The translations under genes were made by a program, and so were the position numbers. From assembly GCA_043777755.1 (NCBI GenBank), contig JAYWHK010000278.1:1-19408 (forward strand): 19,408 bases of DNA, written 5' to 3'. The stretch comes from CANHEE01 sp043777755 (GTDB lineage Bacteria; Bacteroidota; Bacteroidia; Chitinophagales; Saprospiraceae). Under the pieces are notes generated by a model. That model worked only from the letters and a program-made list of their open reading frames with translations. It had not been told where the DNA came from and ran no database searches. Below are positions 1-6,410 of this stretch, in pieces (positions within the stretch are counted from its first letter, which is position 1; each line of letters starts with the position of its first letter).

Positions 1-1
1 C

Positions 2-325
2 AAAAGTTATTGGGACAAAGAAAGTAAGCGTTCAAAAAAAGTAACGGAAGCATTTTTAGGTCGCATCACAGAATATGGTCTAATCAAAGGAAAAAAGTCC
101 AAAAAGATAGTTTCTATACCAGTTAGTAGCTCGTGTTGTGTTGAAGAATATGGCATTGTAAAATTTTTATATGATGACAATATAGATGTATTAAACATTC
201 TAAAAGAACATTTTGCACAATTTTACGAAAGTATTTTTGTTGCAGCCATTCATCGCTTTGCCTATCATTCGCCACTAAAAAACATGGAACATAATCACAG
301 GAACAAACATAGTAAAAATGTTTGA
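2..325 (+). pseudogene. Transposase N-terminal fragment, IS4/IS1634-like (truncated by window start)
   Basis: The frame is open from base 2 to a TGA at 323-325. It reads KSYWDKESKRSKK, then FLGRITEYGLI, a later YGIVKFLY and FVAAIHRFAYHSPLKNM. This resembles the N-terminal part of IS1634/IS4-superfamily DDE transposases, which carry a YWDKEK...K.LGkIt..G motif followed by a helical region ending near P.K. The catalytic DDE core is absent and the frame stops before it, so this is a remnant rather than a functional transposase. The family call rests on motif resemblance only. The 5' part lies outside the window. Confidence 0.6.
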
Positions 326-811
326 ACAAACAATTTTTAACGATGTAAAATTAATCCAAAATCTGTGTAAAGGAGATTTTGCAGGCTTCGAAACGACCTT
401 ATTGGGTATTTTTCAAGATTTTTATAATGAAATTACATCCTATTTTCTAAGGGAAACCAGTGTAAGTGTTGCGTTTTGTCGGGAGTTGAAAAATTTGCAG
501 CAACGCTTGGTTTGAAAAAATTAACGAAACGAGTGACTAAAATCCGTCTTTCTACGGGTTTTTATGTTCATTTTTCGAGTTATTACGCAGAAAAAGCACC
601 CGCTGACTACAAATCGAATCGTTTTGTAGTCCACGATTATTTTCATAATATAGGCAACACAAGCCCTGTTTATGCTTCTCGGGTTTTCCAAATGAGTGTG
701 ATTACGCCTTCGTTTGCGGTAGGGAAAGCTGTTTTGGATAATTTCAATTGTGAAAATGAAACGGAAAAAAACCGTCAATTGAGTTTGAAAGTAGGACGTA
801 AAGCTTTGTAA
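318..811 (+). pseudogene. Transposase N-terminal fragment of a second IS, frameshifted
   Basis: Two overlapping frames (318-515 and 476-811) read as one protein if a frameshift lies near 476-515. The first ends ...FYNEITSYFLRE and the second continues GVEKFAATLGLKKLTKR, then FYVHFSSYYAEKAPADY, SPVYASRVFQMSVITPSFAVG and LSLKVGRKAL. The pattern of a basic LGYKKLTKR-like stretch, a sugar- or zinc-like core and SP.Y.S.v..lS...PSF resembles the N-terminal region of some IS transposases seen in Bacteroidota. I could not assign the family. No DDE catalytic core follows. A different transposase fragment begins at about 825, so this copy was truncated by a later event. Confidence 0.5.
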
Positions 812-824
812 ACAGTCGGTTAGC

Positions 825-1325
825 ATGGATGTACTAGACTTTGTACCCAAAACCTTAGAAATCATATCGGAAGCAAAAGGTGTATATTTAGTAGGTTTAA
901 AAAATAATCAACCTGAGTTATTTGATGAAATGAGTCGCTGCGTATCAAAAGTATTAAAACCTGATTATCAATATATTAGTGAAAAAAAAGGGCATGGGAG
1001 AACAGGAATGCGGCACTACAAATGCTGGAATATTCAACAACAATATATGGATAAACGCTGGGAAAAAGCCCAATTATGTACTTTAATTGAAGTTATTAGG
1101 GAACGCACTGAAAATAAAACAGGAAAATTTAGTCGAGAAATATCGCTTTATATGTCTAATCAAAAAATAGTAAAAGAAGTAAATGCAGCGGAATTATTTA
1201 GAGCAGTTAGAGGGCATTGGTTGTCCGAAGTGTATAATAATATCAGAGATACTACACTTGCAGAAGATAAATTAAAAACAATTTTTAAAGATGTTTCTAT
1301 AAATTTTGTTACTGTAAAATTTTAA
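825..1325 (+). pseudogene. ISAs1-family transposase, C-terminal half
   Basis: The 166-codon frame matches the C-terminal half of ISAs1 (H-repeat) transposases. It has GVYLVGLKNNQPEL (family pattern GgdYv..vKgNQp.L), EKKGHGRTGMRHYK (family E.GHGR.e.R), a conserved IEVIRER segment, and RAVRGHWLSEVYNNIRDTTLAEDK. The last corresponds to the family R.HW.iEN.LHW.lDv.f.ED. signature, although here EN..HW has become EV..NI. The N-terminal half with the first catalytic Asp is missing. Full family members are about 370-400 aa, so this is about 40% of one. It sits directly after another unrelated transposase fragment, which marks the stretch as an IS graveyard. Confidence 0.75.
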
Positions 1326-1472
1326 GTGATAGAAATTTTGAGTCGCAAAATATCGTATTCTTAGTAAAAAAAGACATTATTTTAGACCTAAATTGTGTCC
1401 ATTTGTTTCACAAAACAAGCATATTGTAAGTATGTTTTTACCATCACTTAATTTTTTACAATAAGTAAAAAT
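1326..1472. other. Intergenic remnant DNA between IS fragment and orphan sorting domain
   Basis: The stretch is AT-rich and holds no gene. I see no convincing promoter and no clear terminal inverted repeat that would mark the right end of the ISAs1 remnant. An in-frame TAA at 1449-1451 closes the following reading frame upstream. Confidence 0.4.
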
Positions 1473-1886
1473 TTGAATAAAATACCTTTGTCACAAGCAG
1501 AACCAGTAACTTGTCTTGATATTTCAGATTGTAAAGCAGTAAGTGAAGATGGTTTTCAAAACTGTAAATGTGATAAAGTATTAACAAATAATAATCCTAC
1601 AGAAAGTAGAGTACAACAAAGCAATACATCTGGTATTAAAGAAGCAATTTACCCTAATCCATTTACAGGAGAGGTAACTTTTTCAGCAGAAGCCTCCGCT
1701 GCTATAAAAATTGATTTAAATATTTATAATGCGATAGGAAGTGTTGTTTATAAACAAGATTTTGACCTTAATAAAGGAAAAAATGAAGTGCAATTAAAAT
1801 TAGATAAACTACCCAATGGCATTTATTTCATTGTCCTTACTGACAATCAGAACAACCGCTGGACAAAGCGCATCATCAAACAATAA
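1473..1886 (+). pseudogene. Orphan T9SS type A C-terminal sorting domain (N-terminally truncated gene)
   Basis: The last ~80 residues form a typical T9SS type A sorting domain: EAIYPNPFTGEVTF, then IDLNIYNAIGSVVYKQDF, LKLDKLPNGIYFIVLTD and a basic end RWTKRIIKQ. Such domains direct large secreted proteins through the outer membrane via the type IX system. Here only about 50 residues precede it, with a Cys cluster (CLDISDCKAVSEDGFQNCKC). There is no signal peptide, and the only possible starts are a weak TTG at 1473 or internal codons. A stop lies in frame at 1449. I infer the 3' end of a larger secreted-protein gene whose front was lost next to the IS fragments. A terminator follows directly. 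Confidence 0.7.
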
Positions 1887-1892
1887 TAAACG

Positions 1893-1923
1893 AAAAAGGC
1901 TTCTCATTTCGAGAAGCCTTTTT
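1893..1923 (+). terminator. Intrinsic terminator
   Basis: A perfect 13-bp stem (1893-1905 with 1911-1923; core GGCTTCTC/GAGAAGCC) with a 5-nt ATTTC loop ends in a T-run. It lies 6 nt after the stop codon of the sorting-domain fragment. The A-run on the left arm would also let it work on the minus strand. Confidence 0.9.
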
Positions 1924-2074
1924 ACATTTTATAGAACTCAAAGACAGAGTCGAGAGATTGTAAAAGTTAAATTTTAGCTTTTTTTCAATGTATTAACAAT
2001 GGATAATCAAGGCTTTCTGATTTAAAAAAATGTTAAATGAAAAAAAATATTTTTAAAATTCGTTAAAAAGGCAC
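1924..2074. other. Intergenic spacer
   Basis: About 150 nt of AT-rich sequence lie between the terminator and the next promoter. I see no gene or repeat in it. Confidence 0.4.
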
Positions 2075-2082
2075 TATCTTTG
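2075..2082 (+). promoter_or_regulatory. Bacteroidota -7 promoter box TATCTTTG
   Basis: TATCTTTG followed by CAC matches the TAnnTTTG -7 consensus. No clear TTTG -33 box lies about 20 nt upstream. Transcription would start near 2088, just before the hairpin at 2101-2144. Confidence 0.65.
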
Positions 2083-2100
2083 CACAAAGATTCGTTTAAG

Positions 2101-2147
2101 AAGGGAAACATCATTTACTCAAATAGCTAAAAGGTGTTTCCCTTTTT
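2101..2147 (+). terminator. Leader hairpin with T-run: attenuator or end of a ~60-nt small RNA
   Basis: AAGGGAAACA (2101-2110) pairs perfectly with TGTTTCCCTT (2135-2144) across a 24-nt loop. Five Ts (2143-2147) follow. The hairpin starts about 13 nt after the predicted transcription start and precedes the small ORF at 2149. A promoter followed at once by a terminator-shaped hairpin suggests either attenuation of the downstream amidase gene or a short independent transcript. The sequence alone cannot separate these. Confidence 0.5.
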
Positions 2148-2148
2148 C

Positions 2149-2238
2149 ATGTCAATCAAAATCTGGAATCAAAATGAACTGGATAAAGCCGTACTGAAAT
2201 CGTATAAAGTTCATTTTTCACTTGAAAAGAAATCGTAA
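2149..2238 (+). CDS. Possible 29-aa leader peptide coupled to the amidase gene
   Basis: ATG at 2149, two bases after the T-run of the leader hairpin, opens a 29-codon frame (MSIKIWNQNELDKAVLKSYK...HFSLEKKS). Its TAA at 2236-2238 shares its last A with the ATG of the amidase gene. That TAATG overlap is the classic arrangement for translational coupling. The peptide has no signal sequence and I recognise no homologue. The single Trp and the Lys codons do not form an amino-acid run of the kind seen in classic attenuator leaders. It could be a chance ORF. Confidence 0.35.
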   Translation: MSIKIWNQNELDKAVLKSYKVHFSLEKKS

Positions 2239-3266
2239 TGAGAAGTATTATTCTGCTAACGAAGCAATGTTTTATTTATGGTCTTTTAGGATTATGCGTT
2301 TTGGGACTTACGTCCACCAATTATGATACAGTTAAGACCAACAACGACAGCAATGCCAACCTCACTCTTGGAAATTATAACGCTAAAAAATTAGTCAATA
2401 CCACTTGGAAAATCAAGTACGCCGATTGTAATTCTTGTACAGAACGTGCAGACGACATCAGGTTCATGGACTTGGGTAAAGGGTATATTGAGCAAACGCC
2501 TATTCGATGGTTTTTGAAAAATGATACTGTTCACTTGGTGACAGACATTGAAGGCTGCCGCTTTGATAAGGTTTTTTTAGCTGATGAAACACTTATGTAT
2601 GGTCATCGTTTTTGTGAAAACGACAAAAAAACAATGAGTTTTATTGCAAGAAAAAAAGTTGATGGTGATGTTATTGCATCGGCAATTCCTTCGCATATTG
2701 TGATTCCTCCCGCTTTTACAACTCCTGTTACAGCAAAACCATTAGAACCAAAAGAAACTGTCCGTCATTTTTCTTCGGATTATTTGGATAAAACATATCT
2801 ATTTAAGCGTGGCATGGAGAAGTTTTATGGTGATAGAAAGATTGATGCGATTATTTTGCATTCTTCGTTTTGTGTACACAGCCGCAATGATTTTGATTTG
2901 TATTGTGTTTTGGGAGAGTACAAAAGGCATGGCGTAGCAGCACACTATGTGATTGATAGAGAAGGCAATACGCACCGTTTGGTAAAAGAAAATGACATTG
3001 CATTCCATGCTGGTTTCGGAAAAATGCCTGACGGAAACAACAATATTAACACACGTTCCTTGGGAATAGAACTCATAAATTCTGAAGAAGAAGCTCCTAA
3101 CGAATACCAATATGCTGCTTTGGCGAATTTGGTTCGTGACATCAAAAGCCGTCACCGCATTAAATACATCAAAGGTCACAATCAAATCTGTCCAGGTCGA
3201 AAATCAGATCCTTGGAAGTTTTCTTGGAAAAAAATGTACGATTTGGTCGAGGTTGAAAAGCCTTAA
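2238..3266 (+). CDS. N-acetylmuramoyl-L-alanine amidase (Amidase_2/AmpD-like), secreted or membrane-anchored
   Basis: The 342-aa protein has a hydrophobic N-terminal segment (residues ~12-26) that acts as signal or anchor. There is no convincing lipobox: LGLC has Leu before the Cys. Residues ~51-140 form a small domain (NTTWKIKYADC..., with several Cys) that I do not recognise by name. Residues ~200-335 are an Amidase_2 domain. H208 (IILHSS), H314 (IKGHNQICPGRKSD) and D324 are the expected zinc ligands. E278 (LGIEL) and K322 match the catalytic residues of AmpD, and AHYVIDREG and AFHAG are also conserved. It would cleave the amide between MurNAc and L-Ala in peptidoglycan or its fragments, in the periplasm. 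The gene follows its own promoter and ends at a strong terminator, so it is a separate unit. Confidence 0.88.
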   Translation: MRSIILLTKQCFIYGLLGLCVLGLTSTNYDTVKTNNDSNANLTLGNYNAKKLVNTTWKIKYADCNSCTERADDIRFMDLGKGYIEQTPIRWFLKNDTVHLVTDIEGCRFDKVFLADETLMYGHRFCENDKKTMSFIARKKVDGDVIASAIPSHIVIPPAFTTPVTAKPLEPKETVRHFSSDYLDKTYLFKRGMEKFYGDRKIDAIILHSSFCVHSRNDFDLYCVLGEYKRHGVAAHYVIDREGNTHRLVKENDIAFHAGFGKMPDGNNNINTRSLGIELINSEEEAPNEYQYAALANLVRDIKSRHRIKYIKGHNQICPGRKSDPWKFSWKKMYDLVEVEKP

Positions 3267-3272
3267 TTTTAT

Positions 3273-3311
3273 AAAAAAACCAATCGACGTGTTGCGTTGA
3301 TTGGTTTTTTT
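3273..3311 (+). terminator. Intrinsic terminator after the amidase gene
   Basis: A 17-bp stem (3273-3289 with 3295-3311, one G-T pair) with loop TGTTG ends in seven Ts. The core is ACCAATC/GATTGGT. It is A-rich on the left arm and may work in both directions. Confidence 0.9.
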
Positions 3312-3337
3312 GGTGATTAGACGAGCCGCAAACGTTA

Positions 3338-3371
3338 TTGTCGCAAGTTTTTGGCGTGGATTATAAATTTG
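3338..3371 (+). promoter_or_regulatory. Possible promoter for the DsrE-like gene
   Basis: TAAATTTG (3364-3371) fits TAnnTTTG, with a TTG at 3338-3340 (spacer 23 nt). The box lies only 8 nt before the ATG at 3380, so the mRNA would be almost leaderless. The AGTAAAAAGTRC motif seen at the other sulfur promoters is absent here. Confidence 0.35.
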
Positions 3372-3379
3372 TTTAAAAT

Positions 3380-3793
3380 ATGAAAAAAATACTTCTTTTT
3401 ATGTTGCTTTTTACAGCAATACAAGGCATTTTTGCTCAAAATATGAAAAAATACAAAATCGTTTTTCAGCTAACGAGCAACGATACTTTGGTGCATAAAG
3501 CACTCGTAAAACAACTCAATAACGCGCTTACAGAAGCTCCAAATACAAAATTGGAAGTTGTTTGCCATAATAATGGGATTACGTTTTTACAAAATGCTAA
3601 AACCCAACAAGCACAAGCAATCACAGCGTTGAAAGCCAAAGGCGTTGATTTTGCAGCTTGCCAAAATACGATGAAAGAACGTAAATTAGAAAAAACGGAC
3701 ATCGTTTCGGAAGCTCGATTTGTGCCTGCTGGGATTATCGAAATTGCAGACAAACAGAGCAAAAAATGGGCATACATTAAAGCTGGGTTTTAG
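3380..3793 (+). CDS. Periplasmic DsrE/DsrF-family sulfur-relay protein
   Basis: The 137-aa protein starts with a clear signal peptide (MKKILLFMLLFTAIQGIFAQ, cleavage likely after FA). The mature ~115 aa match the periplasmic branch of the DsrE family: YKIVFQLTSNDTLVHKALV.QLNN, then KLEVVCHNNGI, GVDFAACQNTMKERKL, and PAGIIEIADKQSKKWAYIKAGF at the end. C62 (VVCHNNG) and C94 (FAACQNTM) are visible. In this family the Cys of the AC.NTM motif is the likely persulfide-carrying residue. It probably binds or relays sulfane sulfur in the periplasm. It is the first gene of a sulfur cluster that continues with a rhodanese and YeeE/YedE transporters. Confidence 0.82.
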   Translation: MKKILLFMLLFTAIQGIFAQNMKKYKIVFQLTSNDTLVHKALVKQLNNALTEAPNTKLEVVCHNNGITFLQNAKTQQAQAITALKAKGVDFAACQNTMKERKLEKTDIVSEARFVPAGIIEIADKQSKKWAYIKAGF

Positions 3794-3889
3794 AAAACGT
3801 AAATAATACAACAAGTACAATAAATAAGGCTACACTTGAATATCCTTTTTTACCGAAATTTGCATTTTATTTTAAAAAAGCAATTTTTG

Positions 3890-4612
3890 ATGAGAAAAGT
3901 AATAGTTATAGGTGTGGTCTTTTTTTGTGCTAATTTTTTAGCGCAAGCGCAAACAACACATCGTACCTTTTGGACAAAAGAAACATTGACCAAAACAATC
4001 AATGAAAAATGGAGTACTGACCTCGAATTGATACATCGCCGCCAAGATTTTGCAGCAAATAATCAAGCAAATCTGTTCCAAAAACCACTTTTAAATAGTA
4101 TAAGACTTTTGTTTCATTACAAAGTACAGCCTAATTTTACGCTTTCTTTATCGCCTTTTTCAGCTTTTTAATCCTATCCTTTACTTTCACAAATCACTGA
4201 CAATCAGAAATATACACAATTGGAATATCGTTGGGCGATATTGGCGGCATGGCGACAAGCAAAAGAAAAATGGGAGTGGAGCAATCGCCTTGGCGTTGAA
4301 CAACGATTAATTCGCAGAGAACCTAATCAGCCTTTTAATTGGAGTACTCGTTTGCGGTTTCGTGGTGGATTAAAGTATAATTTTTCGCAAAAAAATAGCG
4401 TTTTTGCTTTTGATGAAGTTTTTTTTAGCATTGATAAAAAAAATATCAATCACGCTTTTGAACACAACCGCTTGGGTATTGTTTTTTTACATCAATGGAA
4501 CAAAACGTTTAAATCAGAATTAGGCTATATTTTCATCAAACGCTTGAATAAAAACACTACTTTTTTTGATGTAGAACATACTTTTATGCTCAATACAAGT
4601 GTGAAATTTTAA
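3890..4612 (+). pseudogene. DUF2490-family outer-membrane protein, interrupted by one in-frame stop
   Basis: ATG at 3890 gives a signal peptide (MRKVIVIGVVFFCANFLAQAQ). The frame reads to a TAA at 4169-4171 and then continues in the same frame to 4612. Reading through gives about 240 aa with the DUF2490 pattern: WTKETLTKTINEKWSTDLEL, RLLFHYKVQPNFTLSLSP, QLEYRWAIL, WSNRLGVEQRLI, STRLRFRGGLKYNF and repeated amphipathic strands ending in Phe (NTSVKF). This is an outer-membrane barrel family of unknown function. The break is a single codon with no frame change, so it may be a true nonsense mutation or a base error. It follows the DsrE gene by about 100 nt in the same direction. Confidence 0.75.
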
Positions 4613-4617
4613 AAATA

Positions 4618-4681
4618 AGTAAAAAGTGCAATACTCGCCACGTCTTGTACTTGTGTAATTTTTTCCACGCCCTTATCTTTG
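4618..4681 (+). promoter_or_regulatory. Rhodanese promoter (P1) with shared upstream operator
   Basis: The -7 box TATCTTTG is at 4674-4681, and a TTG at 4651-4653 gives a 20-nt spacer. Upstream, AGTAAAAAGTGC (4618-4629) is the same 12-mer found before the YeeE/YedE and TauE genes, ending (at AGT) 46 nt before the -7 box. The stretch 4671-4690 is identical over 20 nt to the TauE promoter at 12824-12843. The operator begins 6 nt after the stop codon of the DUF2490 gene. The ATG lies about 28 nt after the -7 box. Confidence 0.75.
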
Positions 4682-4709
4682 CATTAAATTTTATAAAAAA
4701 TATAAATCA

Positions 4710-5027
4710 ATGTTTAATTTCTTAAAAAAAATCTTTGGTATGACTGACAATATCAACTTAACGGAACTTATTGCGAATGGCGCACTACTCGTAGATGTTC
4801 GCCGCCCTGACGAATTTGCAGAAGGCAATGCTCCTGGCTCTATTAACATTCAACATGATACAATCCAAAATCATGTAAAAAAACTCAAAGATGCGACACA
4901 AATCATCGTTTTTTGTCGTAGTGGTGCTCGGGCTGGATTTGCCAAATCAACACTCGAAGGTTTAGGTTTCACAAATGTAACAAATGGTGGTACATGGCAA
5001 GATGTCTTGGCGTATGTGAAAGCATAA
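4710..5027 (+). CDS. Single-domain rhodanese sulfurtransferase
   Basis: The 105-aa protein is one rhodanese domain without a signal peptide. LVDVRRPDEFAEGNAPGSINI is the CH2A-type motif. IIVFCRSGARAGFAKSTLEGLGF carries the catalytic Cys (C69) in the six-residue active loop CRSGAR, which is the length used for sulfur rather than phosphate substrates. WQDVL closes the fold. It is of PspE/GlpE type and would transfer sulfane sulfur from thiosulfate or a persulfide to a thiol acceptor. The first ten residues (MFNFLKKIFG) are a basic amphipathic lead. An alternative start is M11. It has its own promoter and sits between the periplasmic DsrE protein and the transporter genes. Confidence 0.9.
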   Translation: MFNFLKKIFGMTDNINLTELIANGALLVDVRRPDEFAEGNAPGSINIQHDTIQNHVKKLKDATQIIVFCRSGARAGFAKSTLEGLGFTNVTNGGTWQDVLAYVKA

Positions 5028-5178
5028 ATACCATATAAATAATGAAGGTAATTAAAAAAATGAAATAAATTAAAGTAATTAACTGTTAATCAGTGTTTTA
5101 TGTAAAAAAAATACTTTCCAAATAGAAAATTACGGTTCTCTTTTACATTTGATCAACTACTTGACAATTGTAAAAAAC

Positions 5179-5242
5179 AGTAAAAAGTACAAACTTTAAC
5201 GTAATCTTCACTTTTTATTACTTTTTTTTATATGTATCTTTG
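5179..5242 (+). promoter_or_regulatory. YeeE/YedE promoter (P2) with shared upstream operator
   Basis: The -7 box TATCTTTG lies at 5235-5242, about 33 nt before the ATG. AGTAAAAAGTAC (5179-5190) ends (at AGT) 46 nt before it, the same distance as in P1. No TTG lies at the expected -33 position, which holds a T-run, so the promoter probably needs an activator. The rest of the 248-nt gap (5028-5274) is AT-rich and without other visible features. Confidence 0.72.
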
Positions 5243-5274
5243 TGTTATTAAATTTACTAATAAATTATTTTTAA

Positions 5275-5832
5275 ATGTTAGAATTATTACAACAACCTTG
5301 GCATTGGTCAGTTGCAGGCATTTTGATAGGCTTGACAGTGCCTATCTTATTGATTCTTGGAAATAAACAATTTGGAATTTCGTCCTCCTTGCGTCACGTT
5401 TGTGCGATGTGCGTTCCTGCGAACATTCCGCTTTTCAAATACGATTGGAAAAAAGAAATTTGGAACTTGTACTTTGTGCTTGGAATTATCATTGGTGGAT
5501 TTATTGCGAACTATTTGTTAGCCAATCCAAATCCTATGGAAGTAGCGGAAGCGACGAAAGTTGTCTTAGCAAAATATGGCATTTCTGATTACAGTCAATT
5601 ACAGCCCGTCGAGCTTTTTAATTGGAATAACTTATTGACAATCAAGGGTTTATTAATGTTTGTGTTTGGTGGTTTCTTGGTTGGTTTTGGCACTCGTTAT
5701 GGCAATGGTTGTACTTCTGGACACGCTATTATGGGACTTTCCAACTTACAATTACCGTCATTGATTGCAACAATATGCTTTATGCTTGGTGGTTTTTTAT
5801 GTACGCATTTCATTTTGCCTTTATTTTTGTAA
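5275..5832 (+). CDS. YeeE/YedE-family membrane protein (thiosulfate-transporter-like half), first of a pair
   Basis: The 185-aa protein has about five hydrophobic segments (~12-29, 65-82, 122-138, 160-184 and a shorter one). Residues 136-154 hold the family signature GFGTRYGNGCTSGHAIMG with C146. C43 and C46 (HVCAMC) are further Cys on the same chain. In the full-length thiosulfate importer TsuA (YeeE), Cys in such motifs line the substrate path. TsuA fuses two such halves, but here each is a separate gene. It would carry thiosulfate or a related sulfur oxyanion through the inner membrane. It shares a promoter with the second half downstream. Confidence 0.85.
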   Translation: MLELLQQPWHWSVAGILIGLTVPILLILGNKQFGISSSLRHVCAMCVPANIPLFKYDWKKEIWNLYFVLGIIIGGFIANYLLANPNPMEVAEATKVVLAKYGISDYSQLQPVELFNWNNLLTIKGLLMFVFGGFLVGFGTRYGNGCTSGHAIMGLSNLQLPSLIATICFMLGGFLCTHFILPLFL

Positions 5833-5838
5833 CTGGAG

Positions 5839-5942
5839 TTCGGGTTTTAACCCGAATAAAATAAAAAAACGGACTAAAGTCCATTTTCCAGTAAAAAACG
5901 GACCTTAGTCCATTCTTCAATAAAAAAAACGGACTAAAGTCC
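5839..5942. repeat. Tandem array of short palindromes between the two transporter genes
   Basis: First comes TTCGGGTTTTAACCCGAA (5839-5856), a hairpin with 8-bp arms. Three copies of a ~30-nt unit follow, each centred on a small palindrome: GGACTAAAGTCC (5871-5882), GGACCTTAGTCC (5900-5911) and GGACTAAAGTCC (5931-5942). They are separated by A-rich linkers of the type AAAAAACGG and CCATTNTTC. The last copy ends 11 nt before the next start codon. It may be a REP-like element, or it may set the relative expression of the two subunits by stalling or stabilising the mRNA. Confidence 0.75.
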
Positions 5943-5952
5943 ATTCTCTGGT

Positions 5953-6363
5953 ATGGAAAATATAAAATATACAATCGTTGGCATTTTCTTCGGAATCGTA
6001 TTTGTCAAAGCCGAAATCATCAGTTGGTTTCGTATTCAAGAAATGTTTCACTTACATTCGTTCCATATGTTTGGTGTGATTGGCGTGGCGGTTATCGTAG
6101 GCACAATTTCAGTTTTTTTACTTAAAAAGCTGAATACCAAGACTTTATCAGGCGAACAAATTACTTTTGCAGGCAAACCTTACAACAAAGGAACGGTTAT
6201 TGGCGGCTTGTTGTTTGGTATTGGTTGGGCGATTACAGGTGCTTGTCCTGGTCCATTGTATGCTAATTTGGGCGCAGGTTTTGGTGTAGCCAGTGTAATG
6301 ATTTTGAGTGCTTTGGCTGGCACTTGGGTTTATGGAAAATTTCAAGATAAATTGCCACATTAA
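5953..6363 (+). CDS. YeeE/YedE-family membrane protein, second half
   Basis: The 136-aa protein has about four hydrophobic segments (~6-22, 39-57, 80-97, 110-127). Residues 80-108 carry KGTVIGGLLFGIGWAITGACPGPLY, the family motif G.GWa..GaCPGp with C98. It is the short partner of the preceding gene and probably forms the second half of a two-subunit transporter. A Cys in each half (C146 of the first, C98 here) sits in an equivalent motif, as expected for two pseudo-symmetric repeats. The genes are 120 nt apart, separated by the palindrome array, and both point to the regulator gene downstream. Confidence 0.85.
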   Translation: MENIKYTIVGIFFGIVFVKAEIISWFRIQEMFHLHSFHMFGVIGVAVIVGTISVFLLKKLNTKTLSGEQITFAGKPYNKGTVIGGLLFGIGWAITGACPGPLYANLGAGFGVASVMILSALAGTWVYGKFQDKLPH

Positions 6364-6372
6364 GAGTAATTA

Positions 6373-6402
6373 GTCGTAAGTCAAGAAGTCGTAAGTCAAG
6401 AA
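6373..6402. repeat. Perfect tandem 15-mer just before the AraC-family gene
   Basis: GTCGTAAGTCAAGAA occurs twice back to back (6373-6387 and 6388-6402), ending 8 nt before the ATG at 6411. Direct repeats of this size suit an AraC-type regulator, so autoregulation is possible. A neutral intergenic repeat is equally possible. Confidence 0.8.
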
Positions 6403-6410
6403 ATCTAACA

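Noticed and set aside
2238..2320. Lipobox in the amidase (LGLC)
   Set aside because: The residue before the Cys is Leu, which signal peptidase II does not normally accept. Called signal or anchor instead.
3836..3889. Earlier start of the DUF2490 frame
   Set aside because: The added 18 residues precede a perfect signal peptide that begins at 3890, so the later ATG is used.
5839..5942. Possible CRISPR array
   Set aside because: The three units are near-identical over their whole length, with A-rich linkers and no distinct spacers, and no cas gene is in the window.
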